A DNA stretch of 15,567 bases, taken from positions 1-15,567 of the forward strand of contig CAMJVA010000013.1 in assembly GCA_946409145.1 (NCBI GenBank), read 5' to 3'. Source of the DNA: an uncultured Enterococcus sp. (GTDB taxonomy: Bacteria; Bacillota; Bacilli; Lactobacillales; Enterococcaceae). Position numbers and translations under genes: made by a program. Positions 7,601 to 14,253 of this stretch are shown piece after piece. Position 1 is the stretch's first letter. Each line of letters begins with the position of its first letter. The notes beneath the pieces are model-generated. The model searched no databases, was not told the origin of the DNA, and was given only the letters and a program-made list of their open reading frames with translations.

Positions 7601-8186
7601 AGGCCAAAAAGATGTTTTTAAAACTTTAGCTGGAACAAAAATCAAAGAAAAAAATGGTATTGTTGCTTTCGAAGTAGAAAATGTTTTATTAGAAAACGAA
7701 TCGTTTTATACCACCAAAGCTACACCAGATAAAATTGCCGGTGTTTGGGAGCATATAGGAACGCCAACTAATGGTTATACCGGTCTTGGAATGTATATTA
7801 AAGGAAGTGGCCTGGCTTGGGAAAATGGTGTAGGCGCTCCAAGTATGCATTATGAAATTGAAGTAGAAAAAGCGGGACTTTATGATATTTGGGGATTTTT
7901 AAAATATGATGACAAAGGTTCTGACTCTCTTCTTATTGCTCTTGATGGAAAAATTCAGCCAATGAATGAACAAATTACTAAAAGAGGATTTTTCTCTTAT
8001 TTAAATCAACAAATTTGGCATTGGAATTTAATTAGTCGTCTAGAAATTACTCCTGGAAAGCATGATTTTGCCATTTTAGGACGAGCTAAAGGGGTGAAAT
8101 TAGATCGTTTTTACTTAACAAGTAATCATGATTTTCCGCCTGTAGATGAAAAATGGGAAGAAACAAGTTTCAAAGGAGAAAAGTAG
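4623..8186 (+). CDS. GH115-family glycoside hydrolase (putative alpha-glucuronidase), long form
   Basis: Known GH115 enzymes remove alpha-1,2-linked (4-O-methyl)glucuronic acid from xylan. From ATG 4623 this protein has 1187 residues, without a signal peptide, so it is probably cytoplasmic. GH115 hallmarks are the Y-P-S-V-Q-Y-R-G-I-F segment with N-D-E-E, the K-A-N-Y-I-W-P-A-M stretch, G-M-R-G near 286-289 followed by H291-D292, Y-K-E with Glu349, and the G-G-H-G-L-Y-Y-H-S-S-Y-W segment. D292 and E349 are my best candidates for the catalytic pair, by analogy with BoAgu115A. Residues about 748-918 resemble the GH115 C-terminal beta-sandwich, ending in a S-S-L-G-P motif. Residues about 1012-1180 form a further CBM6-like sandwich, making it longer than the roughly 830-1000 residues I expect. 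It heads an operon: the next gene starts 1 nt after its stop. Its place among RG-I genes, with no xylan genes in view, suggests a glucuronosylated pectic substrate; this is inference. Confidence 0.85.
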   Translation: MIQTFFNKPTVPLYFAKTDKLGIKTAEKNLRTDLKKVFSKSTQVLKNPEQAEIVVGEYEILKDYLKNISLNTKDLFHKGNLRWESYILAVKNQQIIIVGSDMRGVIFGIYELCKKIGVSPWYFFADVPIKTKENFSLPLDFYESDYPSVQYRGIFINDEEELNNWAKEHTKDDTIGPETYKHIFELLLRLKANYIWPAMHVNYFNENPENNRLAHEMGIIFGTSHCDMLLRSNQNEWVPWLLQKGYDPKTVKYDYSIPGRNREILLEYWQESIQMNAEYEASYTVGMRGIHDSGFETKDIENSNLSKEEKMLKKKELLEEIITEQRKLLKDNLHQNPEEVFQTFVPYKEVLQYYDQGLKIPEDITIIWANDNYGYVRRFPSEKDQLRKGGHGLYYHSSYWAATNMHYLFISSTPLARMKNELKKSWDNGIQKLWVLNVGALKPIEQDMEFFLRYAFEVGKENTTRDIVDFLSNWIDENFTGSIGEICGPLLNDFCQITNVRKIEQLDPDTFSQTAYGDEGARRLVKLQEIYEKVNALAQELPKEEKDAFFQLVQMKIHASYYKNCEFYYGDRSTLAYSQGKFRAAEEYKDLSQKATDKLFLMIHFYNKIMSQGKWNQILTPHLAPPPNMKMFPTTKPALLLQEPSLVITTWNNQEKLLLTLDPSSPNKKWFEIANAGSGEIPFEITAPKYLKLSNKSGKLKRERRIFVSVKEFPEKVKEEVIKIKTPTEVKMISVTVLPEEKVSLPVGCVMESDGYISIACSQYHLGKQLENSFWKITSHLGRGLGDGLEAYSPKLTALSEDVTENPFVTYPIYLKTSGSHLLEAYRLPTLNSVGEIRFAIGIDDHPPIVINSETTDEHRGNWKNSVLNEVDKLYLTLPYIEKGLHDIKLYMIDSYVLLSKLVIYTKDFQPSSLGPVYSRKFAYKTTLIEEKYPNIKNDEQICQRIYHEKLAKVPLPEILYCDEHFYQQHFLSTKLVKGTQRHLGKKRFTNEAGQKDVFKTLAGTKIKEKNGIVAFEVENVLLENESFYTTKATPDKIAGVWEHIGTPTNGYTGLGMYIKGSGLAWENGVGAPSMHYEIEVEKAGLYDIWGFLKYDDKGSDSLLIALDGKIQPMNEQITKRGFFSYLNQQIWHWNLISRLEITPGKHDFAILGRAKGVKLDRFYLTSNHDFPPVDEKWEETSFKGEK
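8172..8178 (+). promoter_or_regulatory. Ribosome binding site fixing the GH28 start at ATG 8188
   Basis: AAAGGAG, embedded in the last codons of the GH115 gene, lies 9 nt before ATG 8188. An earlier in-frame ATG at 8146 would overlap the GH115 gene by 41 nt and has no comparable site, so 8188 is preferred. Confidence 0.85.
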
Positions 8187-8187
8187 A

Positions 8188-9750
8188 ATGGATAAAAAAA
8201 TTAAAAATCTACAATTAGTAAATGGCACATTAATGAGTCATCAAGCTACTTTTATTTGGGAAAAACCTGATACTTCAGAAGATATTATGTACGACATTTA
8301 TTTAAATAATGAAAAAGTTACCCAACGGAAAAAAGGACAAACGCATATTACTTTAAAAAATTTAACGCCAGAAACTATCTACGAATTAAAAATAAGTGTG
8401 GCAGGACAAGAAAGTAGTTTAGCTTTTGAAACACCAACAAAAGAAACAGTTATCGATATAACAAAGGAACCTTATAATGTAGATCCTACTGGGAAAAAAT
8501 TAGCCACCAAACAATTACAAAAAGCTATTAATGATTGTCCAAAAAATGGCATTGTTTTAATTCCTAAAGGGACGATCGTTTTAAGCGGAGCGATTGATTT
8601 AAAAAGTTTCATGTGTTTGCAAGTAGATGGTACTCTTTTAGGAAGTTTAAATCCTGAAGACTATACTTTTTCAGCTGTCAATAGAGAAAATTATTTAGGC
8701 AAAGTCAATGAAGAGGGGTTAATTTTAACTCGCTATGAAGGTTGGGAGTTATTTTGCTATCGGAGTTTAATTAACGCGGGATATTTAGTGCAAGAAAATC
8801 GTCACAAAATCACGTGTGAAAACATTGCTATTTTAGGTGAGGGAAAAATTATTGGCGGAGGCAATGAATTAGGGGTAAAAATGCGGGAAATTTATGCTGA
8901 TACAAAACGCTATCCTGAGTATTTATCGGATAATCGACCAGGACGTCGCGTGAGAGGACGTTTAATTAGTTTTATTCAAACAAAATCCGCTCATTTAACC
9001 GGAGTGAGTGTGGAAAATTCTCCTTCTTGGACCTGTCACTTTATTTATTGCGACCAAATTATCACCCATGATTTAACGATTACCTCTCAACATATTGATA
9101 ATGGGGATGGTTGGGATCCAGATTCATCTAAAAATTGCCTGATTTTTGCCACAAAATTTAACACAAGTGATGATTGTATTGCTATTAAATCAGGAAAAAA
9201 TCCTGATGGAAATAAAGTCAACATCCCATCCAAAAATATTCGTATTTTTGATTTAAAAATGACTTCTGGAAATGGCATGGCCATTGGTTCTGAACAATCA
9301 GGGGGAGTAGAAAATGTTTTAATTTCTGATTGTGAGATTCAAGGAACCCGATATGGGATTGAACTAAAAGCCCACAATGATCGGGGAGGTTATATTAAAA
9401 ATATTACCATTGAAGATTGTACTTTGGATAGTTTTGAAGCTCAAAGTGTGATGTATAACTCAGATGGACAGGCAGCAGAGAAATTGCCTGATTTTGAAAA
9501 TGTTACTATGAAAAACTGTACCGTGACTGGAGGTAATCCAAGTATTAAATTAGTTGGGTTTCAAAAGGCGGAAGAAAGAGAACATTTCTTGAAAAATTTT
9601 TCTTTTAAAAATGTGATGTTAAAAAATAACGGAAAAATCACTTTAAAAAATACAAAAGAAGTTATTTTCAAAAATGTTTTAACTGAAGAAAACAAGCAAC
9701 CTATTTATGAATTTAATGAAGATAATGCCAAAATTATGATTGAAAAGTAG
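8188..9750 (+). CDS. GH28 polygalacturonase-family glycoside hydrolase with N-terminal fibronectin III-like domain
   Basis: From ATG 8188 the protein has 520 residues and no signal peptide. Residues about 5-85 look like a fibronectin type III domain (the N-L-T-P-E-T-I-Y-E-L pattern near its end). From about 90 on it is a right-handed parallel beta-helix of GH28, a family that hydrolyses galacturonic-acid linkages in homogalacturonan or RG-I by inversion. Catalytic aspartates fit D307 (N305-G-D307), D328 and D329 (S-D-D-C-I-A-I-K-S-G); the 21-residue spacing from D307 to D328 equals that in fungal polygalacturonase II. Two otherwise conserved features differ: the G-H-G histidine is Asn362 (G-N-G-M-A-I-G-S-E), and the R-I-K segment reads E392-L393-K394. 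I therefore expect exo action on short, possibly RG-derived, oligosaccharides inside the cell rather than classical endo-polygalacturonase activity; this is inference. It sits 1 nt after GH115 and 8 nt before the next esterase. Confidence 0.9.
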   Translation: MDKKIKNLQLVNGTLMSHQATFIWEKPDTSEDIMYDIYLNNEKVTQRKKGQTHITLKNLTPETIYELKISVAGQESSLAFETPTKETVIDITKEPYNVDPTGKKLATKQLQKAINDCPKNGIVLIPKGTIVLSGAIDLKSFMCLQVDGTLLGSLNPEDYTFSAVNRENYLGKVNEEGLILTRYEGWELFCYRSLINAGYLVQENRHKITCENIAILGEGKIIGGGNELGVKMREIYADTKRYPEYLSDNRPGRRVRGRLISFIQTKSAHLTGVSVENSPSWTCHFIYCDQIITHDLTITSQHIDNGDGWDPDSSKNCLIFATKFNTSDDCIAIKSGKNPDGNKVNIPSKNIRIFDLKMTSGNGMAIGSEQSGGVENVLISDCEIQGTRYGIELKAHNDRGGYIKNITIEDCTLDSFEAQSVMYNSDGQAAEKLPDFENVTMKNCTVTGGNPSIKLVGFQKAEEREHFLKNFSFKNVMLKNNGKITLKNTKEVIFKNVLTEENKQPIYEFNEDNAKIMIEK

Positions 9751-9758
9751 GAGAAAAC

Positions 9759-10967
9759 ATGACCTTTACAAAATTTAATCCCCAAAACGTTAAAGAATTA
9801 ATTCCAGAAGTTTTAGACGGATTTTCTTATAATATCAAACGAGATTTTTATTATTTAGGAGAAAATGAAGTGCAAACTTATTTTCCAGAGTCTTTTATTA
9901 TGGGGAATGTTCCTTTTGGGACCTATGAAATTCAAGTAGAAGTAAAAGCTTTAAATGACTTAAAAAAAGTATTTTTATTTTCCGGTCGTAGAAAATTAAG
10001 AGGAATATTTAGTTTGAAAAAAGGTGAAAGGAAAAAATTTGTTTTTTCTGATTCAATTTCTGCTATTGTAGCCGGAAAAGAGTCTCAAAGAGTACCCATG
10101 AAGGATTTGTTTGTCACTTATTTAACAGAAAATCCTGAAGATGTTGACATTTTTATTGAAGTAAAACCTGTCAAAGTGCCTCGCCTATTTTTATGCGGAG
10201 ATTCTACTGTAACTGATCAAATGGCACCACTTCACTATTTGCCAGCTGTGACTTATTCATCTTGGGGTCAATCCATTACAGCTTTTTTAGATGAAAATTA
10301 TGCTGTGGATAATCAAGCTCACAGTGGAAATACTACAGAAAGTTTTGTAAAAGAAGGACGATTTTCTATTGTGGAAGAATTTTTAAGCTCAGGAGATTAT
10401 GTGTTTTTCCAATTTGGTCATAATGATCAAAAAATTTCCCATCTACTGCCTCAAAGAGATTACCGAAAAAATATGGTTGCTTTTATTGAAAAAGTAAAAG
10501 AAAAAAGTGCACGACCTATTTTAGTGACACCACTAGCTAGAAACACTTGGGATAGTGAAGAAAATTATTTGGATTTACTCATTGATTACGACAAAGAAAT
10601 CAAAGATTTAGGAAAAAAATTTCAAATTCCTGTGGTAAATCTGCATGATTTGTCCATGGATTTTTGGAAAAAATTAGGAAAACATGCATCCCAAAGTTAC
10701 TTTCCTCCAGGAGACTATACTCATAATAATGAAATAGGTTCGTATTTAGTAGCTAGTTTTGTTTATGAAGAACTTCACCGAATTTTGCCTAATGAATTTC
10801 CCAAAATAGAAATTACTGAATACTCACCAGAAGATTATATTTGGGAAGACTACGGGAAACACTCAGAAGAAAAAGTAGAAAAATCAGGCAGTGAAAAACT
10901 CCACGCCATGGAATCTCAAGTAGATCAGTTAGTTTCAAATATACAAGCTGTTAAGAATAGTCAATAA
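9759..10967 (+). CDS. Rhamnogalacturonan acetylesterase, CE12-type SGNH hydrolase (YesT/YesY-like)
   Basis: A 402-residue esterase expected to remove acetyl groups from galacturonic acid of RG-I fragments. The first 140 residues or so form a beta-rich domain of the kind found in front of CE12 catalytic domains. The catalytic domain shows G-D-S-T-V with nucleophile Ser149, block II in the A-H-S-G-N-T segment (G190, N191), block III G-H-N-D at 220-223, and block V D319-Y-T-H322. Beyond about residue 350 is a charged tail rich in Glu, Lys and Ser with no recognised fold. There is no signal peptide. Ribosome binding site TAGGAG (9748-9753) overlaps the GH28 stop and precedes ATG 9759 by 5 nt, so translation is probably coupled. 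It is the second CE12-type domain in the window; the first is fused to the RG lyase, and their substrates (position of acetylation, chain length) may differ. Confidence 0.9.
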   Translation: MTFTKFNPQNVKELIPEVLDGFSYNIKRDFYYLGENEVQTYFPESFIMGNVPFGTYEIQVEVKALNDLKKVFLFSGRRKLRGIFSLKKGERKKFVFSDSISAIVAGKESQRVPMKDLFVTYLTENPEDVDIFIEVKPVKVPRLFLCGDSTVTDQMAPLHYLPAVTYSSWGQSITAFLDENYAVDNQAHSGNTTESFVKEGRFSIVEEFLSSGDYVFFQFGHNDQKISHLLPQRDYRKNMVAFIEKVKEKSARPILVTPLARNTWDSEENYLDLLIDYDKEIKDLGKKFQIPVVNLHDLSMDFWKKLGKHASQSYFPPGDYTHNNEIGSYLVASFVYEELHRILPNEFPKIEITEYSPEDYIWEDYGKHSEEKVEKSGSEKLHAMESQVDQLVSNIQAVKNSQ

Positions 10968-10969
10968 AA

Positions 10970-10992
10970 AACCTTAGAAAATTTCTAAGGTT
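10970..10992. terminator. Intergenic hairpin, possible partial terminator within the operon
   Basis: AACCTTAGA (10970-10978) pairs with TCTAAGGTT (10984-10992) just after the CE12 stop codon. On the plus strand only an interrupted T-rich stretch follows (GTTTATTTGTTT), so termination is probably incomplete and would lower expression of the next esterase. The clean T-run is on the minus strand, where no gene is present. Confidence 0.5.
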
Positions 10993-11024
10993 GGAGTTTA
11001 TTTGTTTGGCTCTATTTTAAAATC

Positions 11025-11031
11025 AAGGGGG
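11025..11031 (+). promoter_or_regulatory. Ribosome binding site fixing the CE6-type esterase start at ATG 11041
   Basis: AAGGGGG lies 9 nt before ATG 11041. The open frame extends back to a TTG at 11002, only 10 nt beyond the hairpin and with no ribosome binding site. The G-Q-S-N block begins about 10 residues after ATG 11041, as is usual for the family, so the shorter form is preferred. Confidence 0.75.
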
Positions 11032-11040
11032 AAGGGCAAT

Positions 11041-11778
11041 ATGAAAAAGTGTGATGTGGTAATTTTTGCTGGACAATCAAATATGGCCGGAAGAGGAGAC
11101 AGTTTAAAAGCACCGATTATTAAAAATTATTTAGCTTATGAATATCGCGCTATTTCTTCCCCTAAAACATTACATATTTTAAGAGAACCATTCGGAGAAA
11201 ATGAAAATAATCCAACAGGAATTTTTGAACCTGGGAAAAAGACTGGAAGCTTAGTTGCTTCTTTTGCTAAAACCTATACTGAAAGAACGGGCAATCTTTT
11301 AATAGGTCTGTCTGCCAGTAAAGGCGGCTCCTCTATTTCTAGTTGGCAAGAAGGAGGACCTTATTTTTCAGATTTAAAAACTCGATATGTTTCCTTAGAG
11401 AAGTGGTTAAAGGAAAATAATTATTTGATAAAGCGAAAAATTTTTCTTTGGCTCCAAGGAGAAACAGATGGAGATATTCATACATCAAAAGAAGAATATC
11501 AACAATTGACAACGAAATTTTTAAGCAGTGTTAAAGATTTAGGTATAGAGGAGATATTTCTCCTAGGTATTGGTAATTATCGAGAAGATAAAGAAAAATA
11601 TCAAGAAATTCAAGAAGCTCAAAGAGAACTTGATAGTTCTTTTATTCATTTTATTCCTACAAGTTTTCCAAAAATGGTTCAATTAGGGTTAATGAAAGAT
11701 AGCTTTCATTATGAACAAGAAGCTTATAATATAGTGGGAGAAGAGTTAGCCGAATTTGTTTTACGTGAAAAAATTTAA
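11041..11778 (+). CDS. Acetylesterase of the CE6 / sialate O-acetylesterase-like (DUF303) SGNH family
   Basis: A 245-residue protein with the motifs of CE6-type carbohydrate acetylesterases: F-A-G-Q-S-N-M with nucleophile Ser13 close to the N-terminus, L-Q-G-E-T-D at 138-143, and a C-terminal D220-S-F-H223 pair completing the triad. Family members deacetylate xylan or sialic acid; here the surrounding genes point to acetylated pectic oligosaccharides, but the substrate is not visible from sequence. There is no signal peptide, so it should be cytoplasmic. It is separated from the upstream CE12 gene by 73 nt containing a hairpin. I see no strong promoter of its own; TTGGAG (10991-10996) and TATTTT (11013-11018), 16 bp apart, is only a weak candidate, so read-through is the likelier source of its transcript. 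It supplies a third esterase domain of a different family from the two CE12 ones. Confidence 0.85.
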   Translation: MKKCDVVIFAGQSNMAGRGDSLKAPIIKNYLAYEYRAISSPKTLHILREPFGENENNPTGIFEPGKKTGSLVASFAKTYTERTGNLLIGLSASKGGSSISSWQEGGPYFSDLKTRYVSLEKWLKENNYLIKRKIFLWLQGETDGDIHTSKEEYQQLTTKFLSSVKDLGIEEIFLLGIGNYREDKEKYQEIQEAQRELDSSFIHFIPTSFPKMVQLGLMKDSFHYEQEAYNIVGEELAEFVLREKI

Positions 11779-11819
11779 TTTTTTTTAATTATAATCTTAT
11801 GATATCGCTTTACATCTTG

Positions 11820-11848
11820 TTGTCATTGGCTTTTTTTAAAGGTAAAAT
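11820..11848 (+). promoter_or_regulatory. Predicted sigma-A promoter of the YesS-like regulator
   Basis: TTGTCA (11820-11825) and TAAAAT (11843-11848) each match five of six consensus bases and are 17 bp apart. This is the best promoter in the window and would give a leader of about 25 nt with AAAGAGGA (11866-11873) 6 nt before ATG 11880. It suggests that the regulator is made constitutively, independently of the enzyme operon. Bases 11779-11819 are AT-rich without a convincing terminator. Confidence 0.65.
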
Positions 11849-11879
11849 AATTATGAGACTAGAATAAAGAGGATTTAAA

Positions 11880-14102
11880 ATGAAAAACATTTTGAACAGA
11901 GAGCATTCTTTTAAAAAAAATATTCAAATATATAGTTTTTTATTTTGCTTGCCGATTATTGTTATTGCATTGATTCTGAAATTGTATTTTAATGGGCCAA
12001 TGCAAAATGACTATGTTAAGCAACACAATGATTCTGTGGTTCAAGAAGTGAACTACTTAGATAATCAAATTGGACAAATTGAACTGTCCGCTTCGAATTG
12101 GGGACAAAACTTAGAACAAACATTTAGTGCGAATCCATTTACGGATATTTCTTCTAGTTCCCAAATCCAAGATATTTCTCGAGACTTATTCTTTTTTCAA
12201 AATAGTACCCCCTTAGTTCAAGAATCATTAATTTATGTATTTAATGAAACAAATCCATTTGTAATTAGCGGTTGGGGAACGTGGAATCTGTCTGAAGGAG
12301 AAAACTATCAAAACTATAAAATTACTAATGGTAAAAGTTATCAATGGAAAAAAGTCACTGAAAAGTCTGTGGCTTTTATTCAAGACATTTCTTCAATTAT
12401 TGCAGGGTCAGAAAAAGTTTATTTTATTACTACCTTAAACAATAGTAAAATACTAGATTTATTAAAAGTTTCAGCCACAGAAAAAGGAAGCGTAGCATTG
12501 GCTGTAGATGGTCAAATGATTGTTTCTTCTGGAGATATTTTCAATGAGGATAACATTACTCGGTACCCGCAAGAGGATAGTTCTTGGAAAAAAAACCATT
12601 TAGGCGACACCTATAGTTTAGTATCCACTCCAATGAAACGATTATCCCAACACTGGGTTTTTTATTCTGCTGCTCCTATTGCCTTAATCGCTCAACCTAT
12701 TTTGCATGTGTCTAACATATTATTTTTAATAGGAATTATATTATTTATTTTAATGGCAATTTTAAGTCAAATAATGGCACGATTACAATATCAACCTATT
12801 GACAATATGATGACAAGCCTTTTTGGAAAAGAGCCTAGTATGGGAGAGGAAAATGAGTTTGATTATTTAACAAAACAATGGCAAACAATTAGCCAGAAAA
12901 AAGAAGAATTGGAAAATCAGCAGAATTTCTCTCAAGTAAAGTTGCGTCAGTCTATTTTAGGACAAATTTTAGAAGGAAAATATAGTTATTTAGAAGAAAA
13001 GGATTTTGGAAAACTTTTACAACGAAATGGTTGGAATTTTCCAATTGCACATTATAAATTGCTTTATATTCGTTTAGGCGGTCCTGTTGAAAAAGATACT
13101 GCTTTAGGAAATCCGAATTCTGAATTATTTATTTTGGAAAATTTATTAAACGATATTACTTCTCGTCTATTTTTTGAAAGCTCTATCATTGAATATCAAC
13201 AAGATGGAGTATTTCTATTTATTCCAAATGGAGATCAGAAAAAAGAAGAAGAACTTTATCAGCATATTTTTAAATTTATTAATCGAGTAATAAAAAAATA
13301 TGTCATCATTATTGTAGGAAAAGAGCAAACGGATATTGGAAAATTGGGGTTAGTTGCTAATGAAGTATCGAAATTACGGTTCTATCAACGCTTAATTCCA
13401 GATAATCAATTAATTAGAACAACGATTTCAGATAATGAAAGTAAATATCTCTATCCTACCCATATTGAAAATAAGATTATGGGAAAAATTGAGCGAAATG
13501 AGTCAGATGGTTTATTGTTAGAGATGACACTTTTTACTAAAAATTTATTAGCTAATCATCAGGAGCTAGGCTTTATTCTAGAAGGTTTAGGTCAAGTGTA
13601 TGATAAAATTCATTCTTACTTATCTTTGCAGCATATTAATGAAACAAGCTATATCAGTAAAAATAATTTATTAAAAAAAGTAAGTCAGTATTATGAACCT
13701 GAAGATATTGCAAAAATGTATTATGAAGACTTTCTAAGTCCAATTTTAACTCGTTTACAAGAAACAAATCTAAATTCTTTAGAACAAGCAGTGAAAAAAG
13801 CGGTAGCGTTTCTGCAAGAAGAATACAAAAATCCTGGACTTTCTTTAGAAGAAACTGCCGACTATGTAGGTCTTGAAGCAAGTTATCTTTCTCGAGAATT
13901 CAAAAAAACTATGCACATTAATTTTATTGATTATTTAACTGATTACCGCTTAGAAATGGCCAAAGATCTTCTAGCTAATTCCAATTTAAAAATTAATGAA
14001 ATCGCAGAAGAAATTGGTTACAACTCGAGTTATTTCAACCGTTTATTTAAAAAGAAATTTGACCTAACCCCTGGACAATACCGGAAGAATTTCAATAAAT
14101 AA
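11880..14102 (+). CDS. Membrane-anchored sensor AraC-family transcriptional regulator (YesS-like)
   Basis: A 740-residue protein built like B. subtilis YesS (about 760 residues), the activator of the rhamnogalacturonan genes. A first membrane segment lies at about 16-37 and a second at about 280-300, so residues about 40-278 form an extracytoplasmic sensor domain. After the second segment comes a cytoplasmic region of about 320 residues, then a C-terminal AraC DNA-binding domain (about 635-738) with two helix-turn-helix motifs; the second contains the typical I-N-E-I-A-E-E-I-G-Y...F-N-R-L-F-K-K pattern. It probably senses an extracellular oligosaccharide, or a binding protein loaded with it, and activates the enzyme and transport genes. 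It has its own promoter, and a strong terminator follows, so it forms a single-gene unit. In B. subtilis yesS also lies just upstream of yesT-yesU-yesV; here yesU- and yesV-like genes follow directly. Ligand and targets are inferred. Confidence 0.9.
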   Translation: MKNILNREHSFKKNIQIYSFLFCLPIIVIALILKLYFNGPMQNDYVKQHNDSVVQEVNYLDNQIGQIELSASNWGQNLEQTFSANPFTDISSSSQIQDISRDLFFFQNSTPLVQESLIYVFNETNPFVISGWGTWNLSEGENYQNYKITNGKSYQWKKVTEKSVAFIQDISSIIAGSEKVYFITTLNNSKILDLLKVSATEKGSVALAVDGQMIVSSGDIFNEDNITRYPQEDSSWKKNHLGDTYSLVSTPMKRLSQHWVFYSAAPIALIAQPILHVSNILFLIGIILFILMAILSQIMARLQYQPIDNMMTSLFGKEPSMGEENEFDYLTKQWQTISQKKEELENQQNFSQVKLRQSILGQILEGKYSYLEEKDFGKLLQRNGWNFPIAHYKLLYIRLGGPVEKDTALGNPNSELFILENLLNDITSRLFFESSIIEYQQDGVFLFIPNGDQKKEEELYQHIFKFINRVIKKYVIIIVGKEQTDIGKLGLVANEVSKLRFYQRLIPDNQLIRTTISDNESKYLYPTHIENKIMGKIERNESDGLLLEMTLFTKNLLANHQELGFILEGLGQVYDKIHSYLSLQHINETSYISKNNLLKKVSQYYEPEDIAKMYYEDFLSPILTRLQETNLNSLEQAVKKAVAFLQEEYKNPGLSLEETADYVGLEASYLSREFKKTMHINFIDYLTDYRLEMAKDLLANSNLKINEIAEEIGYNSSYFNRLFKKKFDLTPGQYRKNFNK

Positions 14103-14146
14103 AAATTTCCAAAGTAAAAAAAAATTGTACTTTTTTTACTCGCCTT

Positions 14147-14185
14147 AAAAGAAACGTTGTTAAATCAACGTTTCTTTTCTTTTTT
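14147..14185 (+). terminator. Rho-independent terminator after the YesS-like regulator
   Basis: A perfect 13-bp stem, AAAAGAAACGTTG (14147-14159) with CAACGTTTCTTTT (14166-14178), and a TTAAAT loop are followed by CTTTTTT. A weaker A/T-only hairpin, AGTAAAAAAA with TTTTTTTACT (14113-14122 and 14131-14140), lies just upstream. Because the left arm begins with a run of A, the stem may also function in the reverse direction. Confidence 0.88.
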
Positions 14186-14199
14186 GCAAAAATTGTCAA

Positions 14200-14228
14200 T
14201 TGAAGGAAATCATGAAAGCAATTACATT
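14200..14228 (+). promoter_or_regulatory. Possible promoter of the YesU/YesV-like gene pair
   Basis: TTGAAG (14200-14205) and TACATT (14223-14228), 17 bp apart, match four of six consensus bases each. Since a strong terminator precedes them, the yesU-yesV unit needs a promoter in this gap. An inverted repeat AATTG-T-CAATT (14191-14201) overlaps the -35 and could be a regulator site. The leader would be very short. Weak evidence. Confidence 0.35.
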
Positions 14229-14236
14229 TAATACAC

Positions 14237-14245
14237 AGAGGAGGA
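14237..14245 (+). promoter_or_regulatory. Ribosome binding site fixing the YesU-like start at ATG 14254
   Basis: AGAGGAGGA lies 8 nt before ATG 14254. In-frame alternatives at TTG 14200 and ATG 14212 would add residues absent from B. subtilis YesU, whose N-terminus aligns well with the protein starting at 14254. Confidence 0.85.
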
Positions 14246-14253
14246 ACAGAGCA

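Noticed and set aside
11799..11815. Catabolite-response-element-like sequence upstream of the YesS-like gene
   Set aside because: ATGATATCGCTTTACAT fits the cre pattern only if one extra base is allowed between the central CG and the CA end. Too weak to call.
14113..14140. A/T-only hairpin before the yesS terminator as a separate terminator
   Set aside because: The stem is almost all A-T pairs and unstable; the perfect stem just downstream explains termination.
14200..14253. Upstream starts (TTG 14200, ATG 14212) for the YesU-like protein
   Set aside because: YesU homology begins at ATG 14254, which has a strong AGGAGG-type site. ATG 14212 has only AAGGA with 4 nt spacing.
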